NCBI GenBank assembly: GCA_031285215.1
Contig: JAITWQ010000150.1
Coordinates: forward strand, 1 to 12,403
DNA from: Syntrophobacterales bacterium
GTDB lineage: Bacteria; Desulfobacterota; Syntrophia; Syntrophales; JAAYKM01
Length of the DNA stretch: 12,403 nt
Direction: 5' to 3'
Under the pieces are notes generated by a model. The model was not told where the DNA came from. It worked only from the letters and a program-made list of their open reading frames with translations, and ran no database searches. Shown in pieces: positions 1 to 4,750 of the stretch (its first letter is position 1; every line of letters starts with the position of its first letter). A program made the translations under genes and the position numbers.

Positions 1-342
1 AGGAATCCTTCTCTGATCCGGCCCGCGGTCTGTATCAAACACGATCAGCCGGACAACGATTTTCACCGGCACCGCATAGGTCATCCCTTTTTGCAGACAC
101 TCTTTCGCATCATATCGAGGTTCCCCGATCCTGTAATTGACAAATTCCAAAGAACATCTTCCGCTGAAATCCGATATAGGAAAGACACTTTTAAATGCCG
201 CCTGGAGTCCCACATTGGAACGGGCATCCGGGGCTAAATCCTTTTGAAGAAATACCTCATATGATTTCGTCTGCAGATCAAGAAGATTGGGAACATCCAA
301 TACCCGTCTTATACGCCCTAAATTTTTTCTAAATTCTGCCAT
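1..342 (-). CDS. rpoB: RNA polymerase beta subunit, N-terminal part (3' end outside window)
   Basis: This is the first 114 codons of RpoB, the beta subunit of the core RNA polymerase. The translation begins MAEFRKNLGRIRRVLDVPNL and continues with hallmarks of the beta N-terminus: a LLDLQTKSYEVFLQ stretch, VFPISDFSGRCSLEFVNYRI around residues 50-70, then GEPRYDAKEC and GMTYAVPVKIVVRL. E. coli RpoB has the matching VLDVPYLL, AAFRSVFPI, YRLGEP and GVTYSAPL. The ATG at 342-340 is preceded by GGGGAG at a short distance, and an in-frame TAG lies 15 nt upstream, which fixes the start. The gene follows rplL after 288 bp holding a large hairpin, as in the classical rplKAJL-rpoBC operon. The frame is open to the window edge, so the rest of the gene is not visible. 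Confidence 0.96.
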   Translation of the reverse strand, partial: MAEFRKNLGRIRRVLDVPNLLDLQTKSYEVFLQKDLAPDARSNVGLQAAFKSVFPISDFSGRCSLEFVNYRIGEPRYDAKECLQKGMTYAVPVKIVVRLIVFDTDRGPDQRRIP

Positions 343-630
343 AGCTCCCCATCGGTTCTAATCGTGAATGTTCATCCGCAGCGAGAATACCATTGATGAA
401 CGCTTCACACGAAAGACAGCGAGACGATCCCGGCGGCAAACCATCGCGCCGGATCGTCTCGCTATATTTTCACTTCAACATGGCTGTAAGCATCCCGTTT
501 CCAAACCGTAGCACCGGGATTAAAAATCACCACAAATAGACTCTTTTCACCTCACGAGCAACACTGAGCCATATCCGCCACAATTCACAAGGTATCTTAA
601 TAATGACCTGACAGCTTTTTCAGGCAACAA
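343..630 (-). other. rplL-rpoB intergenic region
   Basis: This 288-bp stretch separates rplL from rpoB. No convincing gene is seen in either strand. Its main content is the long inverted repeat at 418-463, annotated separately. A second, weak hairpin lies just after the rplL stop (arms CCTGA 607-611 and TCAGG 620-624, 8-nt loop). I find no near-consensus sigma-70 promoter in it, so rpoB is probably transcribed by read-through from the ribosomal-protein genes upstream. Confidence 0.7.
418..463 (-). terminator. Long hairpin between rplL and rpoB: attenuator or RNase III site
   Basis: A perfect 13-bp inverted repeat (AGCGAGACGATCC at 418-430, GGATCGTCTCGCT at 451-463) continues after a one-base bulge with GGCG/CGCC (432-435, 447-450), leaving an 11-nt loop. 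On the transcribed minus strand the stem is followed by GTCTTTCGTGTG, which is not a proper U-run. A simple strong terminator is therefore unlikely. In E. coli the same gap carries a partial attenuator and an RNase III processing site that set the ratio of ribosomal protein to polymerase transcripts. That this hairpin does the same job is inferred from position and structure. Confidence 0.65.
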
Positions 631-1017
631 TTACTTTATTTCTACTACGCCGCCCACTTCTTCTATCTTCTTCTTTATGTCTTCCGCTTCGGCCTTGGCA
701 ACGGCTTCTTTGATCGGTTTCGGCACCGCCTCAACCAGGTCTTTGGCTTCTTTTAACCCTAAACCGGTAATTCCTCTCACAACCTTAATAACCTGAATCT
801 TCTCACTTCCAAAGCTTGTGAGAATAGCATCAAATTCCGTTTTTTCCTCCACTGCGGCAGCAGCAGCGGGAGCTCCGGCAACGGCAACGGCCGCGACAGG
901 GGCCGCCGCAGAAACACCAAATTTTTCTTCCAGCTCTTTTACCAGTTCTGAAAGTTCCAGAACCGTCATATTTTCAATAAACGCTACAACATCTGCCTTT
1001 GTGATTTGATCCGCCAT
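631..1017 (-). CDS. rplL: 50S ribosomal protein L7/L12
   Basis: L7/L12 forms the mobile stalk of the 50S subunit, recruiting and stimulating translational GTPases; dimers bind the C-terminal tail of L10. The 128-residue length is normal for the family. The N-terminal dimerisation domain (about 1-32) has [17 protein letters not shown]. It is followed by an alanine/valine-rich flexible hinge (about 36-55) and a C-terminal domain with [20 protein letters not shown] and [20 protein letters not shown], the usual factor-binding helices. The ATG at 1017 has an AGGAAGGA ribosome-binding site 8 nt upstream. It lies 24 bp after rplJ in the normal rplJL pair and is co-transcribed with it under the L10 leader. 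Confidence 0.98.
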   Translation of the reverse strand: MADQITKADVVAFIENMTVLELSELVKELEEKFGVSAAAPVAAVAVAGAPAAAAAVEEKTEFDAILTSFGSEKIQVIKVVRGITGLGLKEAKDLVEAVPKPIKEAVAKAEAEDIKKKIEEVGGVVEIK

Positions 1018-1041
1018 TTTACTTATCCTTCCTAAATTATT

Positions 1042-1566
1042 TTAATTGTTGTCTTCTTTTTTTGCCCTGTATCCATCAAGAACCTGTACAAAACCACGCG
1101 GCACAGCACTGAGAACAGTAACCAGTGACGTTTGCACTCCCACCATAACAGATAAAAGTTTCGCCAGTAAAACATCCCGGCTGGGTAATTCGGCCAGCGC
1201 CTGGATTTGCCCTTCCGTGAGAACTTTACCTTCAAGAGTACCGGCAATGATCTCTAATTTGGCATTTTTTTTGGCAAAATCGACCAATATCTTTGCAGGT
1301 TCAACGACATCGCCGCTGTTCAGTGCAATAGCCAAAGGACCATTCAGATAGGATTCCAAAGCCGCAACATCTGTCTCCCTTGAAGCAATCTCAAAAAGAG
1401 TGTTTTTGACAACTCTTAATTCCGTATCTGACTTCCGCAGAGTGTTTCTCAGGGTGGTAATCTCTTCGACATTCAATCCGCTGTAATCCGCAAGAACGAC
1501 AAGCTTCGCATTTTGTATCTTTTCGCGAAGTGCAGCGATAACTTCTTCTTTTGTCTTTCGATCCAA
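1042..1566 (-). CDS. rplJ: 50S ribosomal protein L10
   Basis: L10 anchors L7/L12 dimers to the 23S rRNA at the stalk base, and in many bacteria the L10-L12 complex represses its own mRNA leader. The 174 residues show the family pattern: an N-terminal KEEVIAALREKI helix, VVLADYSGLNVEEITTLRN (about 24-42), ELRVVKNTL, and a GPLAIAL segment near residue 76. The C-terminal helix that binds L12 follows. The predicted start is TTG (1566-1564), preceded by a full AAGGAGG site (1574-1580) at 7 nt. No in-frame ATG or GTG fits better, so a TTG start is well supported. The 197 bp upstream contain the L10 leader motif. Confidence 0.97.
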   Translation of the reverse strand: MDRKTKEEVIAALREKIQNAKLVVLADYSGLNVEEITTLRNTLRKSDTELRVVKNTLFEIASRETDVAALESYLNGPLAIALNSGDVVEPAKILVDFAKKNAKLEIIAGTLEGKVLTEGQIQALAELPSRDVLLAKLLSVMVGVQTSLVTVLSAVPRGFVQVLDGYRAKKEDNN

Positions 1567-1639
1567 AACAAAACCTCCTTATTTCCTTTGATTTGGTCTC
1601 CGATTACCTCATAAGACAGACAAGCATGGCAAACAACCA

Positions 1640-1750
1640 ACAAAACAATACGGAAAAGATAAAATATTCTCCATATCTCGTCTCGGCAGGCCGATCATTC
1701 CATTTAAACACATTGTACCTGCTGTCTCAGACTCCATCAAAACGACCAAA
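1640..1750 (-). promoter_or_regulatory. Ribosomal protein L10 leader (autoregulatory mRNA structure)
   Basis: The 197-nt gap before rplJ carries, on the transcribed strand, GAGACAGCAGG (1728-1718) followed about 27 nt later by CCTGCCGAGAC (centred near 1685). This GACAGcAGG/CCTGCCGAG pair is the conserved core of the L10 leader recognised by the L10-(L12)4 complex in many phyla. GCAGG can pair with CCTGC to close the kinked stem. By family knowledge, binding represses rplJL translation or promotes termination. A U-rich stretch follows the core, but I see no clear terminator hairpin, so translational control is more likely. The outer boundaries are approximate. Confidence 0.8.
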
Positions 1751-1763
1751 AGAACGCAATAAA

Positions 1764-2468
1764 TTACGCCAAAGCGCTTCTTATATCCACAGGATCAACC
1801 TTGACACCCGGCCCCATAGTCGTTGAAATGGCAAGACTACGCATATACACGCCTTTACTTGAAGCGGGCTTTAATTTCATAATCATTTCCAGAAGGGCAA
1901 TAATATTATCTTTTATTTTTTCCGCCCCAAAGGACACCTTACCTACGGGTGTATGCACAATTCCTGCTTTTTCTACCCGAAATTCCACTTTGCCCGCTTT
2001 AAGTTCGGCAACAGCAGTGGCAACATCAAAAGTCACCGTGCCTACTTTGGGGTTGGGCATCAGGCCGCGCGGCCCTAAAATTTTTCCAATCTTGCCAACG
2101 CTGCCCATCATATCGGGGGTAGCAACAACTTTGTCAAACTCCAGCCACCCGCCTTTTATCTTCTCGACAAGTTCATCGGCGCCGACATGATCAGCTCCCG
2201 CATCCAGGGCTTCCTTTTCCTTTTCGCCCTTGGCAAAGACAAGAATGCGGACCGTTTTGCCCAAACCATGGGGAAGGACAACACTACCCCTTACCATTTG
2301 GTCGGCATGGGCCGGATTAACGCCTAAACGGACTGCTATATCAATCGTTTCATCAAACTTTGCCCGCGCCGTAGCAATGGAAAGGTCAATTGCCTCTTGG
2401 AGAGCATATCGTTTCCCCGGCTCAACCTGTGATTTAACTTCCAAAAATTTTTTTCCTTTTTGCGACAT
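1764..2468 (-). CDS. rplA: 50S ribosomal protein L1
   Basis: L1 builds the L1 stalk that moves deacylated tRNA out of the E site, and in many bacteria it represses the rplK-rplA mRNA. The 234-residue product has the expected two-domain layout. [15 protein letters not shown] and [15 protein letters not shown] (about 38-82) belong to domain I. The signature run [19 protein letters not shown] lies near residues 127-145. A second part of domain I follows with [14 protein letters not shown] and [18 protein letters not shown]. The ATG at 2468 has a GAGGG site 8 nt upstream. The gene follows rplK after 21 bp, so both are surely in one transcript. Confidence 0.98.
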   Translation of the reverse strand: MSQKGKKFLEVKSQVEPGKRYALQEAIDLSIATARAKFDETIDIAVRLGVNPAHADQMVRGSVVLPHGLGKTVRILVFAKGEKEKEALDAGADHVGADELVEKIKGGWLEFDKVVATPDMMGSVGKIGKILGPRGLMPNPKVGTVTFDVATAVAELKAGKVEFRVEKAGIVHTPVGKVSFGAEKIKDNIIALLEMIMKLKPASSKGVYMRSLAISTTMGPGVKVDPVDIRSALA

Positions 2469-2489
2469 AACAAAACCCTCTATTTCAAG

Positions 2490-2915
2490 TTATCCCACCA
2501 CCGCTATACCCATGGAACGTGCTGTACCCATAATAATCTGAATCGCACTGTCCAGATCAACAGCATTCAGATCCTTAAATTTTAACTCCGCAATCTCCCG
2601 AATCTGATCCGCCGTTACAGAACCAACTTTATCTTTGTTCGGAACGCCGGAACCTTTTGCAATCTTCGCCATCTGCTTCAGCAATACTGAGGCAGGAGGA
2701 GTTTTGGTAATAAACGTAAAAGAGCGATCCGAATATACGGTAATAACAACAGGAATGACCGTCCCTTCCTGATTCTGCGTCATCGCATTATAAGCCTTGC
2801 AAAACTCCATAATATTGACGCCATGCTGACCCAAAGCAGGGCCGATAGGCGGAGAGGGCGTAGCCTTACCTGCCTGAATCTGTAGTTTTATATTCGCAAT
2901 AACTTTCTTTGCCAT
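2490..2915 (-). CDS. rplK: 50S ribosomal protein L11
   Basis: L11 binds the GTPase-associated centre of 23S rRNA and takes part in factor turnover and the stringent response. Length is 141 residues, typical of the family. The N-terminal domain starts [20 protein letters not shown] and contains the proline-rich switch [20 protein letters not shown] (about 21-40), where thiostrepton-class drugs act. The C-terminal RNA-binding domain has [29 protein letters not shown] and the closing [13 protein letters not shown]. The ATG at 2915 has GGGGAT upstream. A 57-bp gap separates it from nusG; no convincing separate promoter is visible there. Confidence 0.98.
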   Translation of the reverse strand: MAKKVIANIKLQIQAGKATPSPPIGPALGQHGVNIMEFCKAYNAMTQNQEGTVIPVVITVYSDRSFTFITKTPPASVLLKQMAKIAKGSGVPNKDKVGSVTADQIREIAELKFKDLNAVDLDSAIQIIMGTARSMGIAVVG

Positions 2916-2972
2916 AACGATCCCCTATATTTAATTATATCTTCACAAAACAGATTTCCCGCACAAACATTA

Positions 2973-3518
2973 TTAACTTTGGACAACCTGTATAAAATCA
3001 AGTTCAACAGGCGTTGGCCGCCCAAAGATACTGACAACGACCCTTAGTTTCCCTTTTTCCGGCCGCACTTCATCAATCAGGCCGTCAAAATTTGTAAACG
3101 GTCCATCAATAACACGAACATGATCTCCCACCTCAAACTTAAATTTGGGCTTGGGCTTCAAAGTCCCTTCATCAATCCTCGTGATTAAATTACCAACATC
3201 TTTATCCGATATGGGAGAAGGTTTATCTTTCGTTCCGATAAAGCCTGTTACTTTGGGCGTATTTTTGACAATATGCCACGTCTCATCATTCAATTCCATC
3301 CGGACCAAAATATAACCGGGGAAAAATTTCCGTTTGGACACCTTTCTCTCCCCCGCAACAAGCTCAACAACGTCTTCTTCCGGGATAAGGATATCCGAAA
3401 AAAACTCTTCTTGCCCCGCCGTATTAATACGCTCCTGTAAAGAAAACTTTACCTTGTTTTCAAATCCAGAATAGGTGTGCACAACATACCATTTGAATGC
3501 CATATACGTGTCAGCCAA
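2973..3518 (-). CDS. nusG: Transcription termination/antitermination protein NusG
   Basis: NusG binds RNA polymerase through its N-terminal NGN domain and links it to Rho or to ribosomal protein S10 through its KOW domain. In the 181-residue product the NGN domain opens with KWYVVHTYSGFENKV and includes FFPGYILVRMELNDETWHIV and TGFIGTKDKPSPIS. The KOW domain (about 128-181) contains GDHVRVIDGPFTNFDG and VSIFGRPTPVELDF. The frame starts with TTG at 3518, with AAAGG 6 nt upstream, giving an 8-nt overlap with the end of secE. The alternative ATG at 3503 (MAFKWYVV) lacks an evident ribosome-binding site. The gene sits in the universal secE-nusG-rplK order. Confidence 0.97.
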   Translation of the reverse strand: MADTYMAFKWYVVHTYSGFENKVKFSLQERINTAGQEEFFSDILIPEEDVVELVAGERKVSKRKFFPGYILVRMELNDETWHIVKNTPKVTGFIGTKDKPSPISDKDVGNLITRIDEGTLKPKPKFKFEVGDHVRVIDGPFTNFDGLIDEVRPEKGKLRVVVSIFGRPTPVELDFIQVVQS

Positions 3519-3714
3519 CCAAAACCTTTATAATTTTGGCTAAACCAAAATCAATAAGTCCAAGATAGAGGGATATGGTAAAAACAACAATGAGGACAAC
3601 AGCCGTTGACGCCAAAGTTTGTTTGCGCGTCGGCCATGTCACCTTTTTCAATTCCGCCCAGGCATCTTTTAAGAAGTACCGTACTTTCAGCAATACTTCC
3701 CGAATCTTTTCCAT
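3511..3714 (-). CDS. secE: Protein translocase subunit SecE
   Basis: SecE clamps the SecY channel of the Sec translocon in the inner membrane. The chosen ATG at 3714 gives 67 residues, the length of the short single-span form. It shows an amphipathic N-terminal helix, the conserved cytoplasmic motif ELKKVTWPTRKQT (21-33) and one transmembrane segment (about 37-54). The start is set by AGGAGA 6-7 nt upstream. The longer open frame extends upstream through the tRNA-Trp gene and is not real coding sequence. Its stop overlaps the nusG TTG start, so the two are probably translationally coupled. Confidence 0.96.
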   Translation of the reverse strand: MEKIREVLLKVRYFLKDAWAELKKVTWPTRKQTLASTAVVLIVVFTISLYLGLIDFGLAKIIKVLVG

Positions 3715-3751
3715 CAGTTTCTCCTGACTGACCCTGCTAACAAAAATAAAC

Positions 3752-3828
3752 TGGCAGGCCAGGAGGGACTCGAACCCCCAGCATCCGGATTTGGAGTCCG
3801 GCGCTCTATCCATTAGAGCTACTGGCCT
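3752..3828 (-). tRNA. tRNA-Trp (anticodon CCA)
   Basis: The minus strand folds as a 77-nt cloverleaf: acceptor AGGCCAG/CTGGCCT, D-stem GCTC/GAGC, anticodon stem CCGGA/TCCGG with loop CTCCAAA (anticodon CCA), and T-arm GGGGG-TTCGAGT-CCCTC. Discriminator G is followed by an encoded CCA. It lies between rpmG and secE and is probably processed from the operon transcript. Confidence 0.97.
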
Positions 3829-3859
3829 ATGTCATCTGTTTGTCACGTAAAATACGAGC

Positions 3860-4009
3860 TTATTTTGTCTCCCGATGTGGTGTATGAGTTCGGCAAAACT
3901 TACAGTATTTCTTCAGCTCAAGACGGCCCTGCATTGTCCTCTTATTTTTCGTCGTTGAATAATTCCGTTGCTTGCACTCTGTACACGCCAATAAAATAAT
4001 ACTTCTCAT
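3860..4009 (-). CDS. rpmG: 50S ribosomal protein L33
   Basis: This 49-residue gene encodes the small 50S protein L33, located near the E site. The translation begins [20 protein letters not shown] and continues [15 protein letters not shown], ending with HTPHRETK. It is the zinc-ribbon (C+) form: two CxxC pairs, Cys9/Cys12 and Cys36/Cys39, are present. The ATG at 4009 has AGAGAGG 5 nt upstream. It lies 20 bp after tRNA-Thr(GGT) and 31 bp before tRNA-Trp. In many relatives tuf precedes rpmG, but no tuf is present here. Confidence 0.96.
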   Translation of the reverse strand: MRSIILLACTECKQRNYSTTKNKRTMQGRLELKKYCKFCRTHTPHRETK

Positions 4010-4029
4010 AACAGCCTCTCTGTATCACG

Positions 4030-4105
4030 TGGAGCCCACGACCAGGATTGAACTGGTGACCTCATCCTTACCAAGGATGTGCTCTACCGACTGAGCTACG
4101 TGGGC
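4030..4105 (-). tRNA. tRNA-Thr (anticodon GGT)
   Basis: The minus strand gives a 76-nt cloverleaf: acceptor GCCCACG/CGTGGGC, D-stem GCTC/GAGC, anticodon stem CATCC/GGATG with loop TTGGTAA (anticodon GGT), and T-arm ACCAG-TTCAATC-CTGGT. Discriminator T precedes an encoded CCA. It corresponds in position to E. coli thrT, which precedes tufB; here rpmG follows directly. Confidence 0.97.
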
Positions 4106-4293
4106 AATCATTACCAGCAAAATCACTGTCTGTTTTTCATAATTACCAAACAACACGCTTTTGACGGGTTTACAATAACCAGCAAAAAGTGCTTCCTCCC
4201 GCAAAACCCAGCTTCTATTCTATCACTCTACCCCTGGCGCAACGGAGATCCTCATCTAAAGTCATGGGAGGGCGCAATCAACTAAGCAATAAA
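4106..4293 (-). other. Unusually long gap inside the tRNA cluster
   Basis: 188 bp separate tRNA-Gly(TCC) from tRNA-Thr(GGT), whereas the tRNAs in this cluster otherwise lie 15-17 bp apart. I see no protein gene, complete tRNA or strong hairpin in it. A 10-bp direct repeat (ACCAGCAAAA at 4113-4122 and 4178-4187 on the plus strand) is the only repeat noticed. The stretch may be a spacer processed out of the tRNA precursor or a scar of rearrangement; neither can be proved from sequence. Confidence 0.5.
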
Positions 4294-4369
4294 TGGAGCG
4301 GGAAACGGGATTCGAACCCGCGACCCTCAGCTTGGAAGGCTGACGCTCTAGCCCCTGAGCTACTCCCGC
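4294..4369 (-). tRNA. tRNA-Gly (anticodon TCC)
   Basis: The minus strand folds as a 76-nt cloverleaf: acceptor GCGGGAG/TTCCCGC (one G-U pair), D-stem GCTC/GAGC, anticodon stem TCAGC/GCTGA with loop CTTCCAA (anticodon TCC), and T-arm GCGGG-TTCGAAT-CCCGT. Discriminator T is followed by an encoded CCA. It corresponds to E. coli glyT in the same cluster order. Confidence 0.97.
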
Positions 4370-4386
4370 CTTAATCACAAATTAAA

Positions 4387-4471
4387 TGGTGGAGGGGGGA
4401 GGATTTGAACCTCCGAAGGCATCGCCGGCAGATTTACAGTCTGCTCCCTTTGACCACTCGGGAACCCCTCC
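4387..4471 (-). tRNA. tRNA-Tyr (anticodon GTA)
   Basis: An 85-nt class II tRNA with a long variable arm: acceptor GGAGGGG/CCCCTCC, anticodon stem CAGA/TCTG with loop containing GTA, a variable arm around GCCGGCGATGCCTTC, and T-arm GGAGG-TTCAAAT-CCTCC. Discriminator A precedes an encoded CCA. The long variable arm is expected for bacterial tRNA-Tyr. It corresponds to E. coli tyrU in the same cluster order. Confidence 0.97.
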
Positions 4472-4486
4472 ACTTTTTTCTCCCTT

Positions 4487-4562
4487 TGGAGCTGGCGATG
4501 GGACTCGAACCCGCAACCTGCTGATTACAAATCAGCTGCTCTACCGATTGAGCTACGCCAGC
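4487..4562 (-). tRNA. tRNA-Thr (anticodon TGT)
   Basis: The minus strand gives a 76-nt cloverleaf: acceptor GCTGGCG/CGCCAGC, D-stem GCTC/GAGC, anticodon stem GCTGA/TCAGC with loop TTTGTAA (anticodon TGT), and T-arm GCGGG-TTCGAGT-CCCAT. Discriminator T is followed by an encoded CCA. It is the first gene after the 4643-4671 promoter and corresponds to E. coli thrU. Confidence 0.97.
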
Positions 4563-4623
4563 CAATACACCGCCTGTCCTTCACAAAGCCAACGTCTCTC
4601 GCGCTTTAGATAAACAAAAGCGC

Positions 4624-4660
4624 CCAGAATCAAGAAAAGCGGAATGTATTTTGATTCTGG
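4624..4660 (-). repeat. Perfect 10-bp inverted repeat framing the -10 box
   Basis: CCAGAATCAA (4624-4633) and TTGATTCTGG (4651-4660) are perfect inverted copies separated by 17 bp. One arm lies in the -35/-10 spacer of the tRNA operon promoter and the other in the predicted initial transcribed region. On the minus strand the repeat is followed by GCGCTTTTGTTTA. It could be an operator, or a terminator for read-through from the upstream cysKS gene. Confidence 0.6.
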
Positions 4661-4671
4661 AGTTTTGTCAA
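4643..4671 (-). promoter_or_regulatory. Strong sigma-70 promoter of the tRNA/ribosomal operon
   Basis: On the minus strand, a perfect -35 TTGACA (4671-4666) is followed by exactly 17 bp and a -10 TACATT (4648-4643). An A/T-rich stretch with AAAATAATAATCTTAG lies just upstream of the -35 and resembles an UP element. The predicted start point is near 4634-4637, about 75 nt before tRNA-Thr(TGT). This is the only near-consensus promoter found in the ribosomal block, so it probably drives the tRNAs, rpmG, secE, nusG and at least part of rplKAJL-rpoB. Confidence 0.85.
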
Positions 4672-4750
4672 GGGATTTCTTCTAAGATTATTATTTTACC
4701 CCTTTAATAGCATTTTGCACAACTAAAATCATTCGCGGCGGTACTTTCTT

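Noticed and set aside
818..1351. Plus-strand frames opposite rplL and rplJ
   Set aside because: They are shadows of highly conserved ribosomal protein genes and show only low-complexity Ala/Ser/Thr composition.
2945..2955. TATAAT-like -10 box upstream of rplK
   Set aside because: A TATAAT occurs on the minus strand, but no -35 lies at 16-18 bp, and the A/T-rich gap makes a chance match likely.
3715..3813. N-terminal extension of secE to 100 residues
   Set aside because: It reads antisense-free through the tRNA-Trp gene, and the internal ATG at 3714 has a good AGGAGA site and gives the family's normal length.
4079..4613. Plus-strand open frames across the tRNA cluster
   Set aside because: They are the complement of four tRNA genes; such RDSNPRPSAWK and GGGFEPPKA-like peptides are a well-known artefact of translating antisense tRNAs.
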